Assembly (NCBI GenBank): GCA_012295275.1 | Contig: CM022679.1 | Location: 3,840,912 to 3,904,911 of the forward strand | Length of the DNA stretch: 64,000 nucleotides | Source of the DNA: Chrysomallon squamiferum | Lineage: Eukaryota; Mollusca; Gastropoda; Neomphalida; Peltospiridae | Direction: 5' to 3' | The notes under the pieces: generated by a model | Seen by the model: the letters and a program-made list of their open reading frames with translations, nothing else | The model's database searches: none | What the model was told of the DNA's origin: nothing | In this document: piece by piece, positions 51,801 through 64,000 of the stretch | Position numbering within the stretch: the stretch's first letter is position 1 | Layout: every line of letters begins with the position of its first letter | Position numbers and translations under genes: made by a program

Positions 51801-54235
51801 AGCTTCAGCTTGGACAGGATCATCATCCTCCAAATATAGTCGGGCTATCTTCAAGTAGGTGTCAAGTTTGTAGTCTGTAGAATATTGTCTGAAAAATAAA
51901 TTAATTTAGACATGAAATAGAAAATTGTCTGTGAAAAATAATATTCAATGCATGATAAAAGTTTGTGCCAGAGTTGGAAAAATAAAATACACAATAATGC
52001 TTGACAAATGTAACAAAACTCTTTCGTAATTTTATTTTATTTTATTTTTTTTTGATTCTGCTGAAAAACATATAAATTATAAAAACATATTAAATAAATA
52101 AATAATAAAAAAATTAATTAAATTAAATTAAAACTGAATATCAATAATTTATATACTGAGATATCAAACAGCATCTAATTAATTCATAGCCTGACAAATG
52201 TAAAATTTCAGAGAAATTGATAATTTAAAGCTGATATGATAAATGATTTATATGATGGCAAAAGAAAATAAAGTGGCACTCTCCTATCTTTATTTGCTAT
52301 ATTTTTATAGATGTTGGTAATTTATTCTTACTTCTGTCCAGTTTCCAAAGGAATTCCAACCAACACATTGGCTGCCTCCCGCCAGCTACATTCTCTCTCA
52401 TAGATATTAGCAAGATGTTGACGAATGGCAGCAACCTGTTATAAATAATAACTTAAAATGCAGAATCATATTTTAAGCAGCATTAGTAAGAAAATATGGG
52501 TTTTTTCAAATAAAATTAAGTTGAAGGATAAAATCAGTGTTTAAAAAATTTGAAAAAAAAAAAAAAGAGTCATTGAGAGGTACATAAAGGGAAAAATAAA
52601 CCAATTCAGACTATCAAAAAATGCTCCTGTCAATGATGAAAAAAATGGTTGTGGACAGATTGTAGATGATCATTCCTCTACCTACTGACACTGATCAAGA
52701 TTCTAGTTCAGTTGCTTTCAGTCTATCAAGTATTTCAAATGAATGTGTCCTGATACAAGGAATTGATGTCAAACAGAAGAGACAAACAACATTTTGCAGA
52801 CACCAAGCATGGCAAAATTGTCACTTGAGCCTATTTAAATAACAATTTTTTTAGTATCATTATAAATGTTTAGCAAAAGATTTAAACAGTTCTAGTTATC
52901 AAAGTATTAAATATTTGGAGACCTGTGTTAAATTACTGAAAAAAGCTGACAAATTTGAAAAAGATATCTAGAAATTAAATACTAATCCTAAAATTAAACT
53001 TCAGCCTTGGTTTTTCTGACCAAGCTGTACAGTCAGTGATTCCTTGAAGCATGAAATGGTACATCTACACACAGTACAGAGGATGTAACCTAACAAATCC
53101 CCATTAAATTACCTGTTCCTCAAAAGAAATAACTCTGGTGTGAATCTTGTCGAGAGAAAAATGTGCGATCTGTTTTGCCACCACATCATTCAGTTTTGTT
53201 AACTGTGTTGTAAAATCTGTCAGAATCTGTCGTGAAATAACCAAGCTTACATTTTCATTGACCACTGAAATAAGAAGTTTCACAGTAGTTAGCTAATTAT
53301 AATTATTATCATTCAAAGTAGATCTGAGCTAGTGAAGTCCTAAATACACATTTAAGAACAGGATGCTTCAAGCTAATTTTGTTCTCTTTATTTCTTACTT
53401 TGTTAGTAGAAACCAATTTCTGTTAATACTGCATGACACTGACCATAAAATAACAAACTGTGGGATCAGACTTTATAAAGTGTTATTGTTGTTTTTTTTT
53501 TTTTTTGTGTATGCAGTTCAGGGAAATTGTACAGTGGAAGGTTTCTTACATCTCCCTGTTATACATACACAAAAAAGATGAAGTCAAAGAGACAAGATTA
53601 ACTTACAAGCTTCTACAAATGCCTGAAGAGAAGGAATCAAATCTCCACTACTAGATGACAGAATATTTTCCAGTATTGCCTTATATCTGAAATAGTATAA
53701 TAAAGATGTTAATATAAAATACATATGACATAATAAATTGTTTAAATACGTGCTCAGAGGTTTGCATCTACATAACTGCAATGATAAAATAATTTAAAAA
53801 ATAATAAATACAAAATATATTTTTACCAAAAAAAGGAAAACACCATTTTTAAAAACTAAAATCAGTCGTCCAATCAACCAGTTCAGTGGCAATGAAAATG
53901 TAATCAGGATTCTTAACTTTCAAAAATATAACATTATAGTATTATGAATATACCCAGATATGTATAATAACAGTGAATGTTTTTCATAAATACAAAATTA
54001 ACAAAAGGTAATTATTCATTATCATTTAAAAGACTGAGTCACCGTACACTGGTACAGCCACATCCGTTGCCACTTTTAATCAAATATATTAATTTAATGT
54101 CACTGAATGAGCTTTATCCTACAAACTGTTTAAATAATTTCATCATTAGTACTTTTCGGTAACATCTTTATGAGATCCTCCCGAATGCGATAAATTCGCC
54201 AGTTGTGCAAGTTGTTGTTTTACGGGGGCTGCCAT
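48848..54235 (-). CDS. COPS4: COP9 signalosome complex subunit 4
   Basis: CSN4 is a PCI-domain scaffold subunit of the COP9 signalosome, which removes NEDD8 from cullin-RING ubiquitin ligases in nucleus and cytosol. Nine exons, complement of 54153-54235, 53607-53686, 53113-53264, 52332-52435, 51735-51888, 50915-51196, 50018-50173, 49403-49487 and 48848-48981, sum to 1230 nt (409 aa; human 406). All introns are GT-AG and all phases fit. It starts [15 protein letters not shown]. Diagnostic stretches: [69 protein letters not shown] (PCI region) and the C-terminal helix [15 protein letters not shown]. It ends EAQLQQ. No lesion was seen. It is head-to-head with LIN54, with about 150 bases between start codons. 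Confidence 0.97.
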
Positions 54236-54385
54236 ATTTTGTCATTCAGAAGTGAATAAAAATAATAAAATTATTTTATTCCTTCGTTAAAAACAGTCAT
54301 TAACAAAAAATATGTCAGAATTTATTCTAAGTTTAGAAATAAAATTATTAAAGATATAATTAATCTTTATTCGTTCTTTCTGCAA
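54236..54385. promoter_or_regulatory. Probable bidirectional promoter, COPS4 / LIN54
   Basis: Only 150 bases separate the COPS4 start codon (minus) from the first candidate LIN54 start codon (plus). The interval is AT-rich (TTTATTCCTTCGTT, ATTTATTCTAAG) without an obvious TATA element at standard spacing. The layout implies shared regulatory DNA, provided the 54386 exon really is the LIN54 first exon. Confidence 0.55.
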
Positions 54386-57300
54386 ATGGCTGCTAGAGTC
54401 ATATTTGACCCGCGAAAATGCTTCGCGGAACATGAAGCTGTGGTTCTACTATTATGGGTTGGTAATGGTGGGCGCGTGATTTTGAACAAATATAGAATGC
54501 CTGCGCAAGGAACAGGTGACATTAAGAGCGATATTTCAATTATCGGAGACATGTTTTTTGTATTTTAAAACACTGCCGAAATGATTCCTCATTAGACCAT
54601 TTAACGAACGCTGAGTCCATTAAATTGTGTAATCCAATGTCAAAGTCCCAATTTGGTAAATATGGAACACTGGAAGTTACTGAATCATTTGGCACTGAAA
54701 TATGTAAATTATGTGCCCTTTGTGAGTTCGATTGTTTTGTTTACATCAAATGGATAAATAATCTGGGCAACCGTCGTTTATTTGTCAGCTTTAAAATACT
54801 TTTATACTGCTTTGAAAGGTTCACAAACGAGCTATATTATTTTAAATTTCCCTGAATTTCTTGTACAAATGGCGCGGGTTTTAAGCTGTATTTACGTGTC
54901 AAAGCCTATTTCTTACGAAGAACAATCAGTGGATCTTATTGTATTGGCTCATTATATTTATTGAAAATCAATACCTTTTAACAGCATGAATGTTTTCACA
55001 TGATTTTTGAAGAGTTTGATCATTATAATTATAATTTTGATGCAGGGGTGTGGTTTTGCTTCCCTCAAGGGTTTTTGTTTGTTTACCCTTGTTAAAAATG
55101 AAATTGCAATTTACTAAATATTGTATACATACAGAAATACACTGAATAAATTTTTTTTTAAATGTCATTTAGCCATTTAAAAAGTTCCTCAAGTGAAATA
55201 TGGTTTTGAATTTTAATTCTATACAAAATACTTTTACATTCCAAATTGCTAGCATGCACTAACAGTAAAAATTTAGATTATACTATTTCATTGAACATTG
55301 TAGATGTTTATAACTGTTTTTAATTTAATTAGGAAATAACGTATAGTTCATACCAGAAGTAACAGTAATTAATATACTGTAGAATTCTGAGTACAGACAT
55401 ACCTCCGAATTTTAGGTATTATATCATGCACAGGATAAAGCACTCACTTTCATTTAATCATTTGCCATCTTACTAAATTTAGATGAAATGTTTAACTTTG
55501 CACAAATTTTAGTTATGTATAAGTTTCTACCACAACTTTGAATAAACTGACAGGTATATTTTTAAAAATTATGATTCTGGTCTAAAGTACTGAAACAGAA
55601 AGTTTTTGTTTGTTAAACAAACAATAACCAAATTTTTGTATAATAACCAACTAAGAAGTATATATTCTGTTATTTGTAAACAATTTTATAAAAGACATAT
55701 ATTTGACATTTTATCTTATTTTAGTTAAAATCTAAATTCTGCATAATTAATGATGATACATGTGTTCCTTAGCGTGACGGCTACAATATGCTTGTATAAT
55801 TAACACCATTATATATATGACTGTCAGTACAAACATTGATAGCAAGTTTGAAAAAGTTAAAAATCTTCTAAATATTATTTTGGGAACAAATATATGTGAA
55901 ATTTAAGTATTTCAATCTGCTACCTAATTGAATAAGATTTTATTTTGCTTTGTTATTTTTTTCTTACTATTTTATCTTATTATAATTTTTTTCTTCTTTC
56001 AGGAACAAATAAAGAAGATATATTAATAGTGAGAACTAGTTCTGCTGGATCAGAAACATCAGCAGCAGGAAACGTAGAAATAGGCAACAATGTGAATAAT
56101 TCCAATATTACAATGATAAGGACCTCTGCTGGCATTGTTCTGCCTCAGACATCAAGTTCTGGCTGCCCAGAAATGACAACACTTCAGTCAATTCAGGCAG
56201 AAATTGCCAAGCTACAAGAAGCTGGACTTGTTTCTAAGAACGAAACAATTATTGTTAAGGCGTCTTCAGATGTTGTTGATTCATTAAAAAACAGTTCACA
56301 AACCATTACTGTGAACACCTCAGCAGCTGCAGGAACAAACACTAAACCAGGAGTAGGGCAGATGCAAGTGTCAGTTGTTGAAATTCCTGTAAATGATGAG
56401 AAACCGGTTCTGAAAAGACAGCTACCTTCCACCAGTGCCAATAGTCCTGTTGTTACCAAGGTGATAATCACAAAGAACCCGAACACAAATCAGCCACAAC
56501 CTGTTCCTGTAGATGTAACACAGCTGCAAGGACAGACAGTGTCAGCCAGCTCAGTAACAGCGAGCTCGGTTCCAACAAACACAATACAGGTGTCAAAATC
56601 TCAAACAAAGACTTACACAATCTCATCTCAGGGTACTTTATCACCTGTTAAAAGTGTTCTAGGTGGGCTACCAGTTACACCCACCAAATTGACAATACCA
56701 GCAAGTCGATTACCGATTTCACCATCAAGGACTCAGACAAAGATCACTATGATCCCTGTATCGATGGCAAAATCTCCACAGAGGATTATTGCTGTGTCTT
56801 CTGGAAGTTCTCTTGTAACACGGACTATTGCAGACATGTCTAACACACAAACAACAAGTACAGCCACATTGTCAAAGCCATCCACTATAACAATGTCCCC
56901 ATCTAAAGTCATAATTAAACATGGCAATGGGGTAAGCAAACATGGTTTCTTTATTGATAATTAACTTCCTAAAAATTAACCCTGACCATAGTTTTAAAAC
57001 ATTATTCCAGTAAGTATTCAAATGTAATTGTTGTTAATATTATCATTATCTAAGTAGTTGCAGTGCTTAAGTTTCTTCAACAGTTTCAAGTTGTTTTTCA
57101 TGTGATAATAATAGCAAGCAGTCCAGGAGTTTATAAAAAAGATTCTTAAGATTCATACAATTATTATATAAAAAGTTAATGACAGACTGGTCAGATTTAG
57201 TATATCCAGAATACAACAAAAATTAAAATTATTGTAGTAAGGAAGTTTAACTTATAATATATACCTGTTTTTATACAGCACAAAGAAAAAACATTGAAAT

Positions 57301-60023
57301 TCAAGTATTTCTGCACACCATTCTTTTTACACTAATTTTAAGTGAATCTCTGTGTTAAGTACTGTTTACTTCTTTGCTGTAATTCTATTTTTCTTCAGTG
57401 ATTGGGCTTGAAAATTCATCACCAGTTTAAAAACCTAACATTTTAACCTTTCACTGCTGTAGTTTTTCTCTATGATTTTTGTAAATGTCATATTGATGTA
57501 ACCTTTAAAAAAAGTGATATTACCTCTTCTGAAAAGATTTTACTCAATCTAACAAAAGCAAAAGATAAAAAAAAAAAAAAAAGACACATTTTTAAAATGT
57601 ATTTTTTTTATATAAATATTTTTTAAAAATAAAATGAGAAGTTTAGATATTTATTATTACAGCAGAAGGTGCTAGCTCAGGTGAAAAATCCACCAGCTAT
57701 AGCACCAGCCCAGCCAGCCATTCGACCACTTACTTTTGGATCAGGTATTCAACAAATACAAGTTCCAGGCAGCAAGTTCCACTATGTGCGACTTGTTTCT
57801 CCAACATCAACATCTAACACAGGTATTTTTTTTTTTAGTGTGATGGTGCCTGTTTCTTCAGTATGTTTCCTGTATAATAATGTAATAGTACATTTATCTT
57901 GAAAACAATTACACCTTTTGTTAGTTCATTCTGTTAAATTAGAGCTACCTCAAGAAGAGAAATACAAAATTGCAGACTGGTCTAGGACAGTTGGACAAAA
58001 TATATCTGTGACAAAGTTGTGTTTATTCTTATAATTTCCTTTATTTTTTAATTTTAATTTTTTTTAAATTTATTTTAATTATTTTTTTTTCCTTCTTTTT
58101 ACTAAGTATTCAAAGAATAATAAAAGCTGGGAAATCCATTAAAGCAATGAAAATAGTTATATGTAGTTTGACAAAATATATTGAAAATATCTTTATACAG
58201 GATTGGTAAAATTTAAATAATTTAAAGTGTTTGTGATGATTCACTGATAATGTTTTTTGCTTTGATGACTATTTATACCTGGTAGATGAAAACTAGGTAG
58301 TTTTTTTTTTTTTTTTTTTTTTTTTTTGAAATTACATTTATTTGTGAACTTTATTGAAACAATAAAATACTCAAGGGGGACTTTGATAGTTGTTTTATTT
58401 TTAATTTTTATATTTGTCTGTGTGTAAATTTAATTTTTAATTTATTTATAAATTATATAAACATTTGTTTGGATTTGTTTTTTATTCCTAAAAAAAGTAA
58501 TAAGTGAATTTATTATTATTATTATTTATTTATTTTGAAAAACTTCCAAGATTTAAATAGATTTTAATAATATGATCTCTTTTTTTTTTTTTTTTTTTTT
58601 TTTTTCTCTCTCTCTACCTCTTTCAAAACACACACACACAGTCACACACACCAAACATTTCAACCTTTGTCCATTAGTGTAATTGTGAGAATGAGTACTT
58701 GCACGATTTTTTTTTTTTTTTTTTTTTTTTTTGTTTTTTAATTTTGTATTTTAATAATATTTTCTTCCAGTTCATAAACCCATGTCAACAATAGCCCAAG
58801 TTGTGCAAACAAGTCGTCCAATAGCACCTGCATCAGTAGCAACCAATACTCAGTCCAGTTCAGCACAGGTCAAAATCACATTGCCTGTTCAAACACCACA
58901 GATGGTATGGATTTTAATATTTTATTGCCTTGACTTTCAAATGTGGATCATGGGTAACCATAATGATTAAAATGTAGTACAAGAAATAGGTCAAGGCTGT
59001 AGAAAACAACCCCTGAATTGATAAAAAGTATTGTTGTCTTTGTTCATGTGTTGTTTTTTTCCCAAAAAATGAGTGTCAGAATTTAGTAGTAGTTGTTGTA
59101 ATAATTATTATTAGAAATGTAAATCGAAATTTTTTTATTTAAAATGTTTTATGTAAATGGCTTTTGATGAAGATTGATTTCTTTTTTCCTTTTGTTGTTT
59201 TATTCTTATTTTATTTAATTTTTTTCATTTAAAAAACAAAAACATTAATCAATTTTTCCATTTAAAAATTAGTCACAAACTTTTGTCTGTACATACACAT
59301 GTGTATCTCTGTGTGTGCCTCTGTACACTTACATACAAAATTTGAAAAAAATATTTATATATATTTTTTTCCACTCTGTAGGTAACTCCGAAATCTGTGT
59401 TATCAGGAGGTGGCCAGAATGTTCAGCGGATACTGCTTCCTAATACCACTTCAATCCGGCCAGCTACAACCACAGTTCAAATACGACCTGCGAGCACACA
59501 GAATGTGCAGGGCTTGCCCCCAGGGACCGCTATTATATCTAGCACTGGAAATATACCCAGTCTGCAAGGCTTTGCTCTGGTTCCTGCTAATTACGTAACA
59601 CAGGTAGAATTTACTTTTACTTTTTAACAGAGATAGTAATTTTGATTTGGTTTGTAACATTTGCTAATGTTGTTTTTGTTTTTTGTTGTGGTCTTTTTTA
59701 ATTTTCTTAATTTTTTATTTTTTATTTGTGTAATGAGATCAAATATAACTGTCTTTATTAACTTAACACTTGAATCAATGAAAATTTTATGTTTTCAAGT
59801 CCTACTATTGTGCTAATATTAGTAGTTAATAGATACAAACATACAACAAAATCTGTCACTTCATTGTCAGACAAACTATTTAAGTTTGCATTTATTTTGT
59901 ATTACAATTTTTTGTTTGATATTAAAATAATTGTTTTTAATTATTTGTTCTCAGATTCAGCAGCAACTGGTCAAGTCATCTCAACAACAGACAACACAGC
60001 TGTCTAACCAAACAGCAACTCAA

Positions 60024-60058
<35 letters not shown>

Positions 60059-63000
60059 ACAACAACAACAACAACGTGATTATGTACAAATTGCCAGCAG
60101 TGATCCAAATGTTACTGCAAACACTATTTCTAGGAATTCTGTTAATGGGTTAGTGTTAATTTATTCAGAATTTATCTAGACTTGTAATTATGTGGATCTA
60201 TTCAATTTGTATTGTTTAAATTTATGTAAACTCTGAAGTGACTATTGCAGAAAGGTGCAACCAAAGAAAATAATAAACATGACTTAAGTAAACTTTGATT
60301 TCTATAATTAATTCTAAAAACATGAAATCCTTTCATTAGATAATTTAATTATTATTGGGTGGTTTTTTGTGGGGGGGGTCTCAGTTTATTCAATTTTTTA
60401 TTAAAGAAAAAATAAAGAAAATTTTAAACATAAAATTTTAAGAGAATTTTAAATTAGTTTACTGCACCTTTTGTTGTCACCATAACTATTTACAACTTCT
60501 TCAGGTTCCTTTTTTTCTTTCTATGTTTTTTGCTGTTTTTTTTTTTTTATATCATTTTATCAAAAGTAGATGACATGAGAAAAAATTTTTTGATGACATT
60601 ATGTTAGTATCAAAGCAGTTTCTCCTTCTATTCAAGTATAGCACTGTTTAAAAATGTTAAAAAGCCTAGTTTAAATTACAGACACATCCAAAAGATCACT
60701 GCTACTCCAAAAAGCCTGGCAGCAGTGTGTATCCTCTTTCATATGTTTATTTTTAAAATGTTTGACTCTTAATAAACCTTTAATATTTAAATATGTTCAT
60801 ATATTTAATCAGTTACTGAAAAATAATTAAAAATTGTTTTTTTTTGTGTTTTTTTTTTTAATTTTTATTTGTTTGTTTGTTTGTTTCAGTACAACATTAG
60901 AAGCCACAGGTGCTCGTCCGAGAAAACCATGCAATTGTACAAAGTCTCAGTGTCTAAAGTTGTAAGTTGTCAGCAACACAGCACAGTAAATAAGTATAAA
61001 AAAATGAGTAAATAAATAAAAAATAAGTAAAAAGCAAAATGGATTATATAAATAAAACAAGCTTAGATTACACATGTTATTACAGGCATAAAAGTTTAAC
61101 ACTTAATGTCACTTTATTTTAACATTTTCCATTTCTTGATATCTCAGATGTTACTTTATGCGAATATAAATGTCTTTTGCATGCAGTGTAAAATAGTTAA
61201 AGGAAATTAAAGTAACTGTTTAAAAAAGAAGAAGAAGAAAAATTCTCTGTAATTGAAAAATATTAACTGTAATTCATTATAAGGTGATGAAAAGGATTAA
61301 TTTATAAAGATAATGTGTTTATAAGACAATCAGTGTTTAAAAATAGGCTCATTCAATTCATTAATTGTTTTTACAGATATTGTGATTGTTTTGCCAATGG
61401 TGAATTTTGTCATAACTGTAACTGTACGAGTTGTGCCAACAATCTGGAACATGAAGAAGAGAGGTCACGTGCCATTAAATCGTGCCTTGATAGAAATCCA
61501 ATGGCATTTCATCCAAAGATTGGAAAAACAGGTAAGAAAATAAAAATATGTGCTAAGATACTAATGTATTTTGTATGGATTTGCAGATATATAAAATTGT
61601 TCTCTTTCTTTCTGTTTTGTATACCACTTTTTCACTTTTTCCTTTTTTTTTTTTACAAAAAAAATTGAAATAATGTTCTGTTGCTCTCTATTTTTATATA
61701 CCAAAGAAAATATATATTAAAAAATATTTCCCAGTTTTTAATTTTTTTTTTTTTTTTCAAACATAAAAAAATAATAATGAAAAAAAAAACAGTTGACAAA
61801 GCAAGACATTCATTTTTTGTATTGTTAATTGACCTGATAGTATAATGAGTTTCTAAAACCCCAAAAATATTTTGTTTATAATTGTTTGTTATTTTTTGTT
61901 TTTTAATGTAAGTTTTGTGTTAATTGCAGGGCGAGGAAGTGCAAAAGATTCAGGGCGTAGACACAACAAAGGGTGCAATTGTAAAAGATCAGGATGTCTA
62001 AAAAATTACTGTGAATGTTACGAGGTGAGACATGTTGGGTTTTTTTTGTCTAAAGAAATAAAAAGTTACTCTTCATTACTTTTCAAATCTTGAATGTATA
62101 AGGCATGACAAAAAAGTAAATGAGACAACTATGTACAACCAATTTGCATACATGAGATTTAACCTGTTTATTTTACTTTAATTTGTATTTGAATCAGAGA
62201 AAGTTATACGTTTTGTTACCCCTATTAAATTATTATAAATATGTGTGAACTGTTATATTACATATAATATATATACTTTTTTTTTTTTTTTTTTTTTTTT
62301 TTCAGGCTAAAATTATGTGCTCAAATATATGCAGATGTATTGGTTGTAAAAACTTTGAGGAAAGTCCAGAAAGAAAGACGTTGATGCATTTAGCAGATGC
62401 AGCAGAAGTAAGGGTACAGCAACAAACTGCTGCAAAAACAAAACTCTCCACCCAGATGTCTGGCTTACCATCTAAACCACCACTTTCTTCTGGAAGTGGA
62501 GAAAGGTATTTGTTTTGTTGTTGTTGTTTGGTTGGTTGGTTTTTTTTATTTATTTTTTTGCATGTTTGTAAATATCTGGCTTAAGAGATAAACCACCACT
62601 TTCTTCTGGAAGTGGAGAAAGGAATTAATATAACTTAAATAATTCAGCAACTAAATCATCATGTTTTCTTATCTTTTAAAAATTAGGCAAAATAAATTAA
62701 GAAGTTTATATCGAAATAATTCTCTACATTTTATTCAATATTAAAATAATACTGACAGTTGTGTTCACGTTTTATAATGTAATAGTAAAAATTACAAAAT
62801 ATGTATATTTTATAACAAATTAGTCCTTACAATAATTGATGTTCTTTTTAATTTTAATAAGATGTATATAAGTATAAAAAAAATTATTACATTAATACTA
62901 ATACATTCATTGCTTAAATTATATTTTATAATATAATAATAAATATCACTATTTTGCAACACTAAGTGTTTATTAATACAGATAATATATAGTATATACA

Positions 63001-63827
63001 GTGATATTTAATTACAGTTTTAAATCAGCAAATAAACAAGTATAAGTGAATGCAGTTTTGTAGTACCTGGCTAAAACTATGGGTTCTTCATTTCAGATAC
63101 TACAGGCATCTTGTATTCAACTTATCTTTGAGTACTCACCAAGTGAATTCCTTTTACATTAAAATATTTTATCAACTGTTCAACTCAAAATTTCTATTTC
63201 ACTTTGTTTTTGATTATTATTTTTGCAGATTACCTTTTACTCTGATAACAACTGAGGTAGCTGAGGCAACTTGTGCTTGTTTGTTGGCACAAGCAGAAGA
63301 GGCTGAACGGTTAAAGATGCCTCCAGTTGTTCAGGAAAGAATGGTGATTGAGGAATTTGGTCGCTGCCTCATGCAAATTATAGAATCTGCAAACAAAACA
63401 AAAAGTATAACTTTTTTCTTCAGTTTTCTGTTTTCTCCCACAGAGCTCACTCATTAACTGTCTCTTTTTTTCTGTGTCGAATTGTATTTTTATAAATGAT
63501 CATAATTTTGTGTCTCTAAAGTTCCCTTATTTCTATTTAATTTTTTTTTTTTTTTTTTTTTTTTTGTAACTTTTCTAATTCATTTTTTTTTTTTTTTTTT
63601 TCTGTTTTTATCAAAAAGACCACTATTTGTGCTTTCATCTAAGAGATGTGATACATAACATGTTCCTTTCCGAGATTTGATGAGTAGCCCAGAGTCATAA
63701 AATCATAGTAGTTGGTTTGAGGAATTGCAGCAAATGTTTTTTCATTTTAAAACTAAATGAATATATTTTGATGTACTTGTATGTAGTTGATTCTGTTTTT
63801 CTTTCAGTAAGTGACCAGGTTCTCTGA
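54386..63827 (+). CDS. LIN54: LIN54 (DREAM/MuvB complex DNA-binding subunit)
   Basis: LIN54 tethers MuvB/DREAM to cell-cycle homology region (CHR) promoter elements. Exons: 54386-54461 (tentative), 56003-56931, 57663-57822, 58771-58904, 59382-59603, 59955-60148, 60890-60961, 61377-61531, 61930-62024, 62306-62505, 63229-63404, 63808-63827; 2433 nt, 810 aa, all GT-AG and in phase. The Ser/Thr/Gln-rich N-terminal half includes the family block [17 protein letters not shown] poly-Gln run (18 Q, about 530-547) precedes two CXC (tesmin/TSO1) domains: [20 protein letters not shown] (about 585-625) and [20 protein letters not shown] (about 665-700). The KLYCDC and KNYCECY tyrosines correspond to the minor-groove-reading residues. 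The C-terminal helix region ([31 protein letters not shown]) binds MuvB partners. The first exon rests on phase match and position only; without it the frame begins at the 56003 exon. The 57663 acceptor is a CAGCAG (NAGNAG) site. Confidence 0.95.
60021..60074 (+). repeat. Coding CAG/CAA tract in LIN54 (18 Gln)
   Basis: Eighteen consecutive Gln codons mixing CAG (5' half) and CAA (3' half) inside a LIN54 exon, just before the CXC domains. Interruption by CAA would limit slippage. Confidence 0.95.
62588..62621 (+). repeat. Duplicated LIN54 exon end in the following intron
   Basis: AAACCACCACTTTCTTCTGG and the bases up to GGAGAAAGG repeat the last ~34 bases of the exon ending at 62505, about 115 bases downstream. 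In the copy the donor GGTATT has become GGAATT, so it cannot act as the same 5' splice site. Confidence 0.85.
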
Positions 63828-64000
63828 TGTCTGTGTAATACATAAACTTAATGACTGTGAAAAGACTGATTCAACAGACCAGCCAAAGGCTGAGTGAAAT
63901 CTGTGAGAACTTCTACAACTCGCACACAATTTTATATCATCTGACCTGAATGAATATGAATTGTGAATCTAGTTCAGATCTTTTTTTAAAAAAGAAAACA
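63828..64000 (+). other. LIN54 3' UTR (continues beyond window)
   Basis: Sequence after the LIN54 stop (TGA 63825-63827). No AATAAA is seen before the window end, so the transcript end probably lies outside. Confidence 0.6.

Noticed and set aside
54625-54855. Additional LIN54 exon in the first intron
   Set aside because: No family similarity and no splice sites in the needed phase; the 54461-56003 junction already fits.
57823-57902. Read-through extension of the LIN54 exon past 57822
   Set aside because: A consensus donor at 57823 and phase-matched next exon make it intronic.

Overview
The window is eukaryotic nuclear DNA: AT-rich, full of microsatellites, with many short GT-AG introns. LIN54, COPS4, a Sec-type selenoprotein U and a molluscan-looking tandem claudin-like family point to a lophotrochozoan animal, most likely a mollusc. 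The species cannot be fixed from sequence alone. A 200-N assembly gap lies at 12268-12467.

Left part (about 3.0-37.5 kb) is a segmentally duplicated array. Its main component is a three-exon, minus-strand, claudin/PMP22-like four-TM gene. Seven copies are recognisable from exon 3: complete exon sets A (3.1-5.6 kb), D (13.1-15.4 kb), E (18.0-20.2 kb) and F (30.6-33.2 kb); fragments or pseudogenes B (9.2 kb), C (12 kb, cut by the gap) and G (23.9-25.0 kb). Three other modules are interleaved and co-duplicated. The first is an intronless-CDS rhodopsin-like GPCR (intact at 7.1 kb, frameshifted at 21.8 kb). The second is a set of decayed cadherin exons on the minus strand upstream of claudins D, G and F. 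The third is a TATA-driven unit ending in a replication-dependent-histone-type stem-loop (9.8, 27.7 and 37.1 kb, plus a promoter-only fragment at 18 kb). Mobile DNA includes two Tigger/pogo remnants and two tRNA-derived SINE-like copies; one Tigger has an empty-site paralogue in the window.

Middle part (37.5-48.8 kb): mostly non-coding sequence around a minus-strand selenoprotein U (PRXL2A/FAM213A family). An in-frame TGA replaces the first Cys of the CxxC redox motif. A matching SECIS hairpin lies about 1.5 kb downstream of the stop, in the predicted 3' UTR.

Right part (48.8-64 kb): two single-copy genes in head-to-head arrangement. COPS4 (COP9 signalosome subunit 4, nine exons, minus) and LIN54 (DREAM/MuvB DNA-binding subunit, about twelve coding exons, plus) have start codons only about 150 bp apart, consistent with a shared bidirectional promoter. 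LIN54 ends about 170 bp before the window edge.

Most notable: the Sec-containing SelU with its SECIS; the unexplained histone-stem-loop RNA units; the duplicated splice-donor minisatellite in the claudin genes; and the co-duplicated claudin/cadherin debris.
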